This document shows, in pieces, positions 43,867-52,485 of a DNA stretch of 64,000 nt. Under the pieces are notes generated by a model. That model worked only from the letters and a program-made list of their open reading frames with translations, was not told where the DNA came from and searched no databases. Source of the stretch: Mangrovimonas aestuarii (GTDB lineage Bacteria; Bacteroidota; Bacteroidia; Flavobacteriales; Flavobacteriaceae); assembly GCF_028767185.1 (NCBI RefSeq), contig NZ_JARACK010000002.1:186001-250000 (forward strand), in the 5' to 3' direction. A program made the position numbers and the translations under genes. Numbering within the stretch: position 1 is the stretch's first letter; the number at the start of each line of letters is the position of its first letter.

Positions 43867-44853
43867 ATGTATACCAAGCGTAAATATGGTTTTTTTATGA
43901 CATTTAATTGGTCTAAAAGACCTTTTTTTATAGGGCTTGTTTATGCTCTAATATTGTTTTATACTGTTTTTTTATTTAAGTTGAATTTTGAAATTCCTTG
44001 GCAGCCCATTGGGGTTATTGGGATTGCTGTAGCATTTTATCTTGGGTTTAAAAACAACAGTTCTTACGATCGTGCCTGGGAAGCTCGTAAAATATGGGGG
44101 AGTATTGTAAATAATAGCAGAACCTTTGGAGCGGCCACAGTTGCATTTGTGCAAGGCGATGATGCTCACAAAATTCAAAAAGAGCTTATTTACAGACATA
44201 TTGCCTGGTTAACGGCATTGCGCCATCAGTTGCGGTTGAGTAGGGAATGGGAACATATTGAAAACCGACTTCAGGGATTATATGCACCCAAGGTTTGTGA
44301 GGACTATACCAATAGATTGGAAGATGAGCTTGAATCTTTCTTAAGTAACAAAGAGCTTAGGATTATGGAAGGAAGTAGTAATATGGCCACTCAAATTTTA
44401 AGGATACAGTCGGAGCGATTACAGGAGCTAAAGAACTTGAGATATTTTGAAGATTTTAGGCATATGGAATTTCATCATTTGGTTCAAAGTTTTTATGAAG
44501 ATCAGGGAAAGAGTGAACGTATTAAAAACTTTCCTTTCCCTAGACAATATGCTTCAACGGCATACTGGCTTTGTTTTATCTTTTGTCTTTTTGTTCCGTT
44601 TGGACTTTTAGATATTTTTAAACTGGAAAACTATTGGGTTTATTGGTTAGGACCTGTTCTTTCAGCTGTAATTATTTGGGTGTTTTTTTTAATGGAAAAG
44701 ATAGGTGATTATTCAGAAAACCCCTTTGAAGGCACCTATAATGATGTTCCCATTACCGCTATCGCTAGGGGAATTGAAATCGATATACGTGAAATGATTA
44801 ACGATACAGATATACCTAAACCAGTTGAACCTGAAAATGGCTTTTTAATGTAA
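43867..44853 (+). CDS. Bestrophin-family (UPF0187) membrane channel
   Basis: The 328-residue protein has the bestrophin-like opening with YRTRW-like WSKRPFFIG, four main transmembrane regions and conserved NNSSYDRAWEARKIWG. The second helix pair lies at about 230-280, followed by FLMEKIGDYSENPFEGTYND, the family's acidic C-terminal belt. Bacterial relatives form pentameric cation- or anion-selective channels. It lies 48 bp after cls. Confidence 0.88.
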   Translation: MYTKRKYGFFMTFNWSKRPFFIGLVYALILFYTVFLFKLNFEIPWQPIGVIGIAVAFYLGFKNNSSYDRAWEARKIWGSIVNNSRTFGAATVAFVQGDDAHKIQKELIYRHIAWLTALRHQLRLSREWEHIENRLQGLYAPKVCEDYTNRLEDELESFLSNKELRIMEGSSNMATQILRIQSERLQELKNLRYFEDFRHMEFHHLVQSFYEDQGKSERIKNFPFPRQYASTAYWLCFIFCLFVPFGLLDIFKLENYWVYWLGPVLSAVIIWVFFLMEKIGDYSENPFEGTYNDVPITAIARGIEIDIREMINDTDIPKPVEPENGFLM

Positions 44854-44880
44854 TAACAGGTGAAATCTGTATAAGTATCA

Positions 44881-45327
44881 TTAACTATTTAGCAATAACT
44901 TTTTTTTCTGCTCAGCCAAAACTCCTTTAAGGAGTTCAAAGAGATCCTTCTTTAAAGGTTTATAGTTGTCCCAATGGATTCTTATTGAATTTAAAAGCTC
45001 TTTATGTTCGTTAGTATACACTGTAGCACGATTGGTGTTATCAGATTTTTGGATAAGCCTATCCAAACTATTTTCGTGCTTTGAAATCTCATTTATCAGT
45101 TCTTTGTTTTTAGTTTGAATTTGGGATAACCGACCAATTAGAACTTTAGTTTTTTCAAAAATAGATTGGTCAATGAGGTTGATGGTATAAGTCTTTATCA
45201 TGTCATCAAAGAAGAGACATTCATCGTCAATAAAATTTAATTCCGATAACCAACGTATGGAATCAGCATGTAAATCCTTAATGTTAGGCCATTCCAAAGA
45301 CTCTGTGTTTGATGAAGGTGAATTCAT
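44881..45327 (-). CDS. Helical hypothetical protein
   Basis: This 148-residue soluble protein has long amphipathic helices (FEKTKVLIGRLSQIQTKNK; ENSLDRLIQKSDN) that probably form a coiled coil. It has no signal, membrane helix or recognised domain. It is the last gene of the stress cluster side before the convergent bestrophin. No FNR-like box is seen upstream; an inverted repeat (CCACG.CTG / CAG.CGTGG, 45345-45378) lies in its leader. Confidence 0.6.
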   Translation of the reverse strand: MNSPSSNTESLEWPNIKDLHADSIRWLSELNFIDDECLFFDDMIKTYTINLIDQSIFEKTKVLIGRLSQIQTKNKELINEISKHENSLDRLIQKSDNTNRATVYTNEHKELLNSIRIHWDNYKPLKKDLFELLKGVLAEQKKKLLLNS

Positions 45328-45518
45328 GGTAATCCTATGATTAAATCCACGCCTGTATACTTTGATTAACAGACGTGGAGATTAGTAATTGAGTTAACGA
45401 TTTTTTTCAATAAAGACTGGTTTTATGTTACTTGGAACATGAGTTATAAATTAATCAAAATAAAGTATTTGGGAAATGAGAACCGTCACTATTCTATGTG
45501 GGAAAAATATGCTGGTAT

Positions 45519-46895
45519 TTACCAAATGAGTCTTACTGTTTCGTACAGTTTAGGGGTTTTAACTTTCCATTGAAATGTATTATTAAGCTTAACACAAAAA
45601 GCCTGTTGGGCATTTGGTTCACCATGCACAAGAAAAACTTCTTCTGGAACATTTTTGATATCATTTAGCCAATGTAAAAGTTCTTGTTGATCTGCATGGG
45701 CTGAAAGACTTTCTAAACTGTGAATTTTGGCTTTTACAGGATAATATTTTCCGAAAAATTTTATTTCATGGGTACCTTCCTTTAATGCACGCCCTCGAGT
45801 ACCTTCTGCCTGAAACCCTACTAGTAAAACTCTTGTTGTAGGTTTGTCTATAAACTGTTGTAGATAAGTAAGAACACGTCCGCCAGTAACCATGCCGCTC
45901 CCCGCTATTACTATTTTACTGCCAGGATTATCTATTGTTTCCCAAGTTTCAGCATACGATTGTACCATGTTTAGATGATTGCACATGGCATAATATTCAT
46001 GCATGTCCATTTTATGCCAATCGGGAAACTGTTGGAACACATCAAAAACATTGTTTCCCATTGGACTGTCAACATAAATGGGAATGTTTGGTATTTTTCT
46101 CTTTTTGTAGAGTTGCCACAGTAAAAAGCTTATATATTGAATCCGTTCAACTGCAAAACTGGGAATTATTAAAAGTCCATTATCTTTGATGGTTTGATTG
46201 ATAAGGTCGATAAATTTTGCTTCCACATCTTCTTTATCATGTAGTCTATCACCATAGGTGCTTTCAATAAACAGGTAATCTGCCCATTCAGGATGTTTTG
46301 GATCTCTCAAAAGCAAATCGTTGGGTCGGCCAACATCACCAGAAAAAACAAACCGTTTGCCTGAAATATCTAATTCAATAAAAGTCGCACCAATAATATG
46401 TCCGTTGTATTGAAACCGAGCAGAAACAGTATCTGATAATGATATCCATTCGCCTTCATTTACAGACTTAAATCGCCTAATAGTAGATTCGGCTTCTGTA
46501 AGATTAAAAAATGGGAGTGCAGGTTGATGTAGAGTAAAACCTTCTTCGTTAGCTTTTTCGGCTTCCTCTTCATGTATTTTAGCACTGTCCTTAAGGATAA
46601 TTTCAGCAACTGCTAGAGTAGGGAGAGTTCCTAAAACGTTACCTTTAAAACCTTGTTTCACCAAACGAGGTAAATAACCAACATGATCCAGATGTCCGTG
46701 CGTTAGCAGAACAAATTCAATGGAGCTTACATCGATAGGAAGCGGATTCCAGTTTAGCAACCTTAATTCTTTTAAGCCTTGAAAAACACCGCTGTCTATC
46801 ATCAGGTTAACGTCTGGTGTTTTCAAAAAAAACTTTGATCCGGTGACTTCACCAGCGGCTCCCAAAAAAGTAATATTTACCGACGAAGTTTTCAT
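45519..46895 (-). CDS. Beta-CASP metallo-beta-lactamase-fold RNA nuclease
   Basis: This 458-residue protein has metal-binding HxHxDH at 66-71 (THGHLDHVGYL), followed by a beta-CASP cap (GSGMVTGGRVLTYLQQF) and RMMBL domain (SLSAHADQQELLHWL, VFLVHGEPNAQ). This is CPSF73/RNase-J-like, so RNA cleavage is the likely activity. An ATG at 46928 would overlap the upstream gene by 29 bp, so the ATG at 46895, 4 bp past that stop, is preferred. It is the last gene of the operon led by the first universal stress protein and so shares its FNR-like box. Confidence 0.87.
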   Translation of the reverse strand: MKTSSVNITFLGAAGEVTGSKFFLKTPDVNLMIDSGVFQGLKELRLLNWNPLPIDVSSIEFVLLTHGHLDHVGYLPRLVKQGFKGNVLGTLPTLAVAEIILKDSAKIHEEEAEKANEEGFTLHQPALPFFNLTEAESTIRRFKSVNEGEWISLSDTVSARFQYNGHIIGATFIELDISGKRFVFSGDVGRPNDLLLRDPKHPEWADYLFIESTYGDRLHDKEDVEAKFIDLINQTIKDNGLLIIPSFAVERIQYISFLLWQLYKKRKIPNIPIYVDSPMGNNVFDVFQQFPDWHKMDMHEYYAMCNHLNMVQSYAETWETIDNPGSKIVIAGSGMVTGGRVLTYLQQFIDKPTTRVLLVGFQAEGTRGRALKEGTHEIKFFGKYYPVKAKIHSLESLSAHADQQELLHWLNDIKNVPEEVFLVHGEPNAQQAFCVKLNNTFQWKVKTPKLYETVRLIW

Positions 46896-46899
46896 GTTA

Positions 46900-47736
46900 T
46901 TAATCATTACATAAAAATTCAACTTCATTAAGTACTTTTTCTTTTCTTATATCAGATAGTCCCATATGATCAAGGTAAAATGGTTCTTTTACTAGTTGTC
47001 TGCAAAGAACAATGCCGCGGTTTAATAAAAAAGATTTTTCCTTGGATGATAAAAGAGATGAAACGGTAATAGGATAAAGTTTTAAATCGTCTATTCTATC
47101 TTTTAATGCGTGATCTTTTGGGTAATCCCAACTTAATAGGAACATGCCTGAGCATTTTCCAAAATTTAAGGCGTCTTCTGTAAATCTTGTATTGGTAACT
47201 ACCCATGGAGGGTTTAATGCATTATTAGTTCTTGAAGACCAATTTGCTTTTATATCATTATAACGGGAAAGTATGTATAGCGGAACTTTTATATTACAGG
47301 TTTGTCCTCGGTCGCTATGAAACTTACACTCAACAAGAGTGGTGTGTTTATTGCTTGTGGCGACTACATCTACTTCATGTTTTACACATTTTCCCTGTAA
47401 AGTTTTACTAACATATGTATCGTATCCACTATGTTTCAACAAAGCACTTATAAAGTGCTCAAAAGGAAACCCAGTTGGACCTAAGTCGTAAATAGCACGT
47501 TTAAGTTTATACCTAGAAGCACAGGGAGTTTCAAATTCCCTTAGAAGGGAATAAGCCCTGTTGTAAATGGCTTCGGTAGTGATGTCCGGGTATATTTCCT
47601 TTTCTATTACTTTTAAAATAGAATTGATAGTGTGTAAGGAGGCACCAGATTTCTTAAGTGAATTCTTAAGTTTGTTTCTGGAAAACTCAACTTTTTCCCC
47701 AGAAGCTTTAACGATATCAGGTTGAAACTTTGCCAT
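46900..47736 (-). CDS. ATP-cone domain fused to a PD-(D/E)xK restriction-endonuclease-like domain
   Basis: This 278-residue protein has an N-terminal ATP-cone (about 5-90; IVKASGEKVEFSRNKLKNSL), a nucleotide-sensing module best known in ribonucleotide reductases. It is followed by an Mrr-like nuclease core: Asp123 in HEVDVVAT and Glu136-x-Lys138 in VECKFHSDRG, all catalytic positions present. The combination suggests a nucleotide-gated nuclease. It lies 24 bp after the BaeRF-like gene and 4 bp before the beta-CASP nuclease gene. Confidence 0.82.
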   Translation of the reverse strand: MAKFQPDIVKASGEKVEFSRNKLKNSLKKSGASLHTINSILKVIEKEIYPDITTEAIYNRAYSLLREFETPCASRYKLKRAIYDLGPTGFPFEHFISALLKHSGYDTYVSKTLQGKCVKHEVDVVATSNKHTTLVECKFHSDRGQTCNIKVPLYILSRYNDIKANWSSRTNNALNPPWVVTNTRFTEDALNFGKCSGMFLLSWDYPKDHALKDRIDDLKLYPITVSSLLSSKEKSFLLNRGIVLCRQLVKEPFYLDHMGLSDIRKEKVLNEVEFLCND

Positions 47737-47760
47737 GATATTAGCAGGCAGAAAGTACTA

Positions 47761-48165
47761 TTAAACGTTTTGATTGTAATAATTCCTAACCCAAGCCTTA
47801 ACTTGATTGGTTGTCATGCTATCGGCCTTTTTGACCTCTTTTACCTTTGAAGAAATAGCTTTATGGTGTTCCTGAAGGTCTTTATAGAGTTTAGAATTGG
47901 TTTCGGCAGGTCCAAAAATTACAATAGACTCACAGTCTTTAAGGTGTTCGGCAACAGTATTGAAATACGCTCTAAGCTGGTGTTTTTCACGTTCCAAATA
48001 TTTACTGTCCTGAACAACATCTTGTGGGCCCCATTGACCGCGACCAGAGCCACCGGAAACGTGGAATGTGTCTACGTTAGATTCGATTGTTTCTAACTCT
48101 TCGTTTGTTTCATTAAGGGTTACTATATGTGCTTTTTCCTTGTCTATCCAAATGCCTGTTTTCAT
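47761..48165 (-). CDS. BaeRF-like (bacterial eRF1-related) small protein
   Basis: This 134-residue protein has an RNase-H-like core starting GIWIDKEKAHIVTLNE and a later ESIVIFGPAETNSKLYKDL. That pattern resembles the middle domain of eRF1/Pelota-related bacterial proteins. A GGSGRGQWGPQD loop lies at about residues 38-49. Full-length relatives (BaeRF) are linked to ribosome rescue or hibernation; Rv2629 of the mycobacterial DosR regulon is one, as I recall. It is shorter than those, so the link is tentative. It lies 12 bp after the universal stress protein gene. Confidence 0.6.
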   Translation of the reverse strand: MKTGIWIDKEKAHIVTLNETNEELETIESNVDTFHVSGGSGRGQWGPQDVVQDSKYLEREKHQLRAYFNTVAEHLKDCESIVIFGPAETNSKLYKDLQEHHKAISSKVKEVKKADSMTTNQVKAWVRNYYNQNV

Positions 48166-48177
48166 GTTTAATATGTT

Positions 48178-49029
48178 TTAGTTAATAATATCGTGCATTA
48201 CCAAAATAGGGACTTTAGACTGGTAGGTTATTCCTTTAACCAAAGGTTTGCTTAAAATACTTCCAAAAAACATGTGCTTTTTGTTGATGAAGGCGATCAT
48301 ATCGCTGTTCCTGCTTTCAACAAAACAATTTATAGCAGTTTGAATGTTGATGTTTGATAGGGAATGGAATGAATGATCTATTGCCTCAAAATATTCCTGT
48401 AATAGTTTTTTGTTATTAAGTTGTTCGTTGTCTAAATGATCTTCTTTAGACACGTGCAATACCCTTATTGAAGCGTGGTTGATTTTGGCAATTTCAATAA
48501 GGTGTTGCAGTTCTTGTAACTTGATATTGATTTTATAATTGGTAGGGAAAACAATTTCTTTGGGAAGTTTTAGGGAAGCATCTTCTGGAATTACCAATAT
48601 TGGACATTGCCGTACTTTTTCCATGACATAAACCGCATTGCTGCCAAAAAATGAACCTTTGGAGCCCGTTGCTCCTTTAGTTCCCATAATTACCAATTGA
48701 ATGTCATGTTTTTCGGCTTCAGCTTTAATAGCTTCTACAGGACTATTAAATAAGGTTATGGTTTCAAAGTGATGTTTTGGATTTTTTTGGTCTCTAAAGT
48801 TTATCATATCCATCAATTTACCCATCTCGTTCTCAGCTTCCAATTTTGCAGCCTCAAAATTAGCTTCTCCGGGCTCAGGTACCATTAAGCTATTAAGATT
48901 ATAACCTGAAGCTGTGAAGGCGTTTAGAACATAAAATGTACAAGGATCATTTTTGAACAATTCCATGGCATAGCACATGGCGTGCCATGCATTTTTTGAA
49001 AAATCTGTGGGTAAGAGAATTTTCTTCAT
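48178..49029 (-). CDS. Tandem universal stress protein (UspA family) 1
   Basis: This 283-residue protein carries two UspA-like domains. The first holds the ATP-binding pattern G-x2-G-x9-G-S (MGTKGATGSKGSFFGSNA); the second is degenerate. It heads the operon usp, BaeRF-like, ATP-cone nuclease, beta-CASP nuclease. A perfect TGAT-N4-ATCA palindrome lies 52 bp upstream of the ATG, centred 33 bp from a TATCTTAA -7-like box. It is probably a stress-induced, ATP-binding cytoplasmic protein. Confidence 0.87.
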   Translation of the reverse strand: MKKILLPTDFSKNAWHAMCYAMELFKNDPCTFYVLNAFTASGYNLNSLMVPEPGEANFEAAKLEAENEMGKLMDMINFRDQKNPKHHFETITLFNSPVEAIKAEAEKHDIQLVIMGTKGATGSKGSFFGSNAVYVMEKVRQCPILVIPEDASLKLPKEIVFPTNYKINIKLQELQHLIEIAKINHASIRVLHVSKEDHLDNEQLNNKKLLQEYFEAIDHSFHSLSNINIQTAINCFVESRNSDMIAFINKKHMFFGSILSKPLVKGITYQSKVPILVMHDIIN

Positions 49030-49049
49030 GGATAAGATGTATTAAGTTA

Positions 49050-49057
49050 TTAAGATA
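49050..49057 (-). promoter_or_regulatory. -7-like element of the usp1 operon
   Basis: Minus-strand TATCTTAA keeps the TAnnTT core and is centred 33 bp from the FNR-like box. Its weak match fits an activator-dependent promoter. Confidence 0.45.
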
Positions 49058-49080
49058 CGTTTTTTTTGTGTTCACTAGAA

Positions 49081-49092
49081 TGATAAAAATCA
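49081..49092. promoter_or_regulatory. FNR-like operator TGAT-N4-ATCA, usp1 operon
   Basis: The perfect 12-bp palindrome TGATAAAAATCA lies 52 bp upstream of the usp1 ATG. It is one of six sites with the same layout in this cluster. Confidence 0.7.
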
Positions 49093-49141
49093 CTTTAACA
49101 ATCTGCTTGTTAGTATATTAAGTGTTTTTTAAGTAGTTTTT

Positions 49142-49984
49142 TTATTTGCTTTCGTGAAGTACTAAAAATGGGATAGTGGTATGATAGCTAATGCGTTCGA
49201 CAACAGGTTGAAATAGCAGTTTTTGAAAGTAATTGAGATTCTTGGCAACCATTACAATTATATCGATGTTTCTGCTCTCTACAAAACATTCAACGGCTTC
49301 CTCTACATGAGGGTTGGTAAGAAAGTAGAAGTTATGCGGCAAATCGTCAAAAATGTCCCCAAGTAAAGCTTTACTTCTCAATTGCTCATTGTTTAACTCA
49401 GTTTTTGATTTGGAGATATGAAGTACACTTAACGAAGCATGATATGTCTTAACCATATTGCTAATAGTTTGAAGGATACTTAAGTTATATTGTACTGAAA
49501 AATCCGTAGGGAAAGCAATTTCATCTAAAGGCTTAAAAGAGGCTTGCTCGGGAACTATAAGCGTATCACAGGGTACTTTGGTAATAACATTCGCAGTATT
49601 ACTGCCAACAATCAATTTTTTGAGTCCAGAAGCACCTTTGGTACCCATAACAATCATACTAATATTGTTCCTTTTTGTATAACTGCGCAATACATCGACC
49701 AAAGAGCCTTGTTCATTGGCTGTAACAAATTGGTGTTTGCTGCTCAAAGGGTTTGCCTTTATTTTAGGAAGCAATTCATGTAGTGTATGCTTGGTGCTTC
49801 CTGATATGCTTTTTTCAACTAAATTATGAGATGGATAGTAGGCCATATTGCCTCCTGAAAAGCCATATTGATGGTCTACATGCAACAAATGAAACGTACA
49901 AGAGGTAAATTGAAAATAACCCAATGCATATTCAAGAGCATTCCATGCGTTATCGGAAAAATCTGTAGGAAGCAGTATATTCAT
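49142..49984 (-). CDS. Tandem universal stress protein (UspA family) 2
   Basis: This 280-residue, two-domain UspA protein has the ATP-binding pattern in MGTKGASGLKKLIVGSNTA in the first domain. It is a paralogue of the other two Usp genes here. It forms its own transcription unit, with the FNR-like box 50037-50048 and a consensus TAAATTTG -7 box at 50006-50013. It sits between the usp1 operon and the receiver-Crp regulator gene. Confidence 0.88.
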   Translation of the reverse strand: MNILLPTDFSDNAWNALEYALGYFQFTSCTFHLLHVDHQYGFSGGNMAYYPSHNLVEKSISGSTKHTLHELLPKIKANPLSSKHQFVTANEQGSLVDVLRSYTKRNNISMIVMGTKGASGLKKLIVGSNTANVITKVPCDTLIVPEQASFKPLDEIAFPTDFSVQYNLSILQTISNMVKTYHASLSVLHISKSKTELNNEQLRSKALLGDIFDDLPHNFYFLTNPHVEEAVECFVESRNIDIIVMVAKNLNYFQKLLFQPVVERISYHTTIPFLVLHESK

Positions 49985-50005
49985 TACACATAATTACTAG
50001 TGTAA

Positions 50006-50013
50006 CAAATTTA
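50006..50013 (-). promoter_or_regulatory. -7 promoter box of usp2
   Basis: Minus-strand TAAATTTG is a full TAnnTTTG match, 21 bp before the ATG and centred exactly 33 bp from the FNR-like box. It anchors the spacing rule for the other sites. Confidence 0.65.
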
Positions 50014-50036
50014 GAATGCGTTAATGTTTCAATAAA

Positions 50037-50048
50037 TGATTATTATCA
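50037..50048. promoter_or_regulatory. FNR-like operator TGAT-N4-ATCA, usp2
   Basis: The perfect palindrome TGATTATTATCA lies 53 bp upstream of the usp2 ATG and 10 bp beyond the stop codon of the regulator gene. Confidence 0.75.
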
Positions 50049-50057
50049 GTAAAAGGT

Positions 50058-51104
50058 TTAATAAACGTTTTGGAGTTTTTCCAAGTCTATAATTTTTATG
50101 TTTCTCCCTTCAATTTCGATAATCCCCTCTTTTTTAAGATTGGATAAGGATCTAATAAGGGTTTCGGTGGCAATACCGGCAACGCTAGCTAAATCGTTTC
50201 TTGAGATTTTAATAGGAGCGTTTGGAGAGACGTTGAGCTTTTCTGAAAATTTAAGTAATGTCTTAGCCGTTTTCTTTCCTACTGAACCATAGGCCATTTG
50301 AAGCAATTGCTCTTTTACCGATTTTAAATCTTCAGTAAGCAATTCAATAAGGTTTAGCGTTAAATTAGGATTGTCTTCCAGTATGGTGTTAAGTTCAGTT
50401 TTTGTAATGCCAGCTAATTCGGTTTGGCTTAGTGCTGTAGCATAATCTTGATAGGGGATATTTTCGGTAAAGGAAGTATAGCCAAACAACATATCGGCAT
50501 TGTAAAGCGCCGTGATTAACTCTTTGCCATCTATGTCGAATGAATGTGTTTTTACTGCTCCTTTTATTATAAGGTAAATATAATTGGAATGGTCTCCTTT
50601 ACTGTAAATAACATCTCTATTATTAAAAATGAATGTTTGCCCATTGTCGTAAAAATAATTTTTAAGATCATTAAGATCATTAATTAGATTATCTGCGTTT
50701 TTGGCTACATTGGTATTGTTTTGTTCTTTAAATATCTGTGACCTGGCAATACGACTTTCTATGGCACTAATAAGTTCCTCTTCACTAAATGGCTTAGTGA
50801 TATAGTCATCTGCACCAAGGGACATACCTTTCCTAATATCTTGGCGTTCTGTTTTTGCCGATAAAAACAAAAAAGGAATAAATTTGGTTTGTTCACCTTC
50901 ACCAAGAGCTTTCAATACACTGTAACCATCAAGCTCAGGCATCATAATATCACATACAATAATGTCTGGTAAAAGGTTTTTTGCATAGTCCAGCCCTAGT
51001 TTTCCATTGGGAGCTGTAATTACATTATAGTTTGCTAGCTCTAAAAGTTCAGCTGTATTTTCTCTAATGGCTATATCGTCCTCTATTAATAGAATGGTTT
51101 TCAT
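50058..51104 (-). CDS. Response regulator with Crp/Fnr-type output (receiver + cNMP-binding + winged helix)
   Basis: In this 348-residue protein, residues 1-120 are a CheY-like receiver with phospho-acceptor Asp52 (IIVCDIMMPELDG). About 150-265 is a Crp-like effector jelly roll (YSKGDHSNYIYLIIKGAVK). About 270-345 is a winged helix whose recognition helix TETLIRSLSNL retains Glu314 and Arg318, the residues that read TGA in Crp/FNR proteins. It joins the FixJ and FixK steps in one polypeptide. The ATG overlaps the kinase stop by 4 bp. It is the likely activator at the TGAT-N4-ATCA boxes. Confidence 0.9.
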   Translation of the reverse strand: MKTILLIEDDIAIRENTAELLELANYNVITAPNGKLGLDYAKNLLPDIIVCDIMMPELDGYSVLKALGEGEQTKFIPFLFLSAKTERQDIRKGMSLGADDYITKPFSEEELISAIESRIARSQIFKEQNNTNVAKNADNLINDLNDLKNYFYDNGQTFIFNNRDVIYSKGDHSNYIYLIIKGAVKTHSFDIDGKELITALYNADMLFGYTSFTENIPYQDYATALSQTELAGITKTELNTILEDNPNLTLNLIELLTEDLKSVKEQLLQMAYGSVGKKTAKTLLKFSEKLNVSPNAPIKISRNDLASVAGIATETLIRSLSNLKKEGIIEIEGRNIKIIDLEKLQNVY

Positions 51105-52345
51105 GATTTGGCTTTATTTGGTATAGAAATATAAAAGGTAGATCCCTCATTTTCCTTGCTAACAAAGCTTATAGATCCCCCTAATTTTATAAGATGGGTT
51201 TTTACAATGTTTAGCCCAATTCCTGTCCCTTGAGTAATCAGAGCATTTTCAGCCCTAAAATACCGTTTAAATATATTCTTTTGATCTGCTCTTGGTATTC
51301 CAATGCCTTGATCCTTAACCTGAATATTTGTGTAGTTATTATCCTGGTTGACTATCACGTCTATGGTAGAGCGTTCAGACGAGTACTTTATAGCATTGTG
51401 TACTAGGTTGGACAATGCTAATTCCAGGATTTTTTCATCTTGGTAAACTGAAATCTCATCGATGTTTTGGGGATAATTAATGTTTTGTCCTTCCTTGAGA
51501 AGCAAATTGGAATTGTACACTACTTCGTTTATTACCTTACTCAATTTAAATTCACTATAGTTATAGCTAACCTTACCGCTCTCTAATCGTTCTATTGAAA
51601 GAAAGTCATTGAGAATATTGTTAAGGTAATGCACCTTATTGGTGATGGTGGTAATATGTTTATCCCGTTTTAATTGTTGTTCTGTTAACTTGTATTTGCC
51701 CAACAGCATGACCGAGGTTAAAATACCACTTAAAGGGGTTTTAAATTCATGTGACACCATTGATAGGAACTTTGTTTTGAGTTCTCCGAGCTCTTTTTCC
51801 TGTTTTAATGCCGTTTTTAATTTGTTTTCTGCACGTACCCTTTTTTGGTTTTCGGTTTTTAGTTTTACGTTTACTTCTTGAAGTTGGTTAATAGAATCGC
51901 GAAGCTCGTGAGTGCGATGAGCAACCTTCTCTTCTAATTCAGTATTTAACTTTTGTATTTCTAATTCTTGGGCTTTTCTTTTTGAAATATCTATAACCAA
52001 TGCCATAACATAAGTTTCTCCTTTAAAGTGAATAGGGTTCAATCCTGTTTCAATAGGGAAAACTTGACCGTCTTTGTTTACGCCATAAATATCACGACCT
52101 TGACCCATTTGCCTTTTTTCGGATTGACCAACAAATGTCTCAAAATGCGAGTGGTGCTTATGATGGTATTTTGAAGGAATTAAAAGGTTTAAGTCTTGAT
52201 TAATAAGTTCATCTTTGTCATAACCAAACATACGCTGGGTTGATTCATTTATAGCAACGATTTTTTGATTTCTATCTACTACCACAACGCCTTCTGATAC
52301 TGCCTCAAATAGAAGGTTAAATAAATTTTCTTTTTGGTTGAACAT
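51101..52345 (-). CDS. PAS-domain sensor histidine kinase, FixL-like
   Basis: This 414-residue kinase is soluble, without transmembrane helices. The PAS domain (about 8-122) has FixL-type features. His64 stands where haem ligand His200 is in Bradyrhizobium FixL, and Arg84, exactly 20 residues later, matches distal Arg220 (MGQGRDIYGVNKDG). A coiled coil (125-190), HisKA with phospho-acceptor His199 (MVSHEFKTPL) and a HATPase domain (DQGIGIP, GTGIGLNIV) follow. It is translationally coupled to the receiver-Crp regulator. Oxygen or redox sensing is inferred. Confidence 0.9.
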   Translation of the reverse strand: MFNQKENLFNLLFEAVSEGVVVVDRNQKIVAINESTQRMFGYDKDELINQDLNLLIPSKYHHKHHSHFETFVGQSEKRQMGQGRDIYGVNKDGQVFPIETGLNPIHFKGETYVMALVIDISKRKAQELEIQKLNTELEEKVAHRTHELRDSINQLQEVNVKLKTENQKRVRAENKLKTALKQEKELGELKTKFLSMVSHEFKTPLSGILTSVMLLGKYKLTEQQLKRDKHITTITNKVHYLNNILNDFLSIERLESGKVSYNYSEFKLSKVINEVVYNSNLLLKEGQNINYPQNIDEISVYQDEKILELALSNLVHNAIKYSSERSTIDVIVNQDNNYTNIQVKDQGIGIPRADQKNIFKRYFRAENALITQGTGIGLNIVKTHLIKLGGSISFVSKENEGSTFYISIPNKAKS

Positions 52346-52485
52346 TGAAAAGACTATTGATTTTAAGAATCGACTAAAAGTACAAAAATAACCTTACCCA
52401 ATCAAAGAAGAAGATATCATTTACCATAGGTTAGATAATCAGTTTAATGAATATTGTTTAACTTTATAAAAACTTAAAAAGTGTC

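Noticed and set aside
45348-45372. TGATTAAATC and TTGATTAACAG upstream of the 148-residue protein
   Set aside because: Neither has the 4-bp spacer with a matching second half; more likely chance half-sites.
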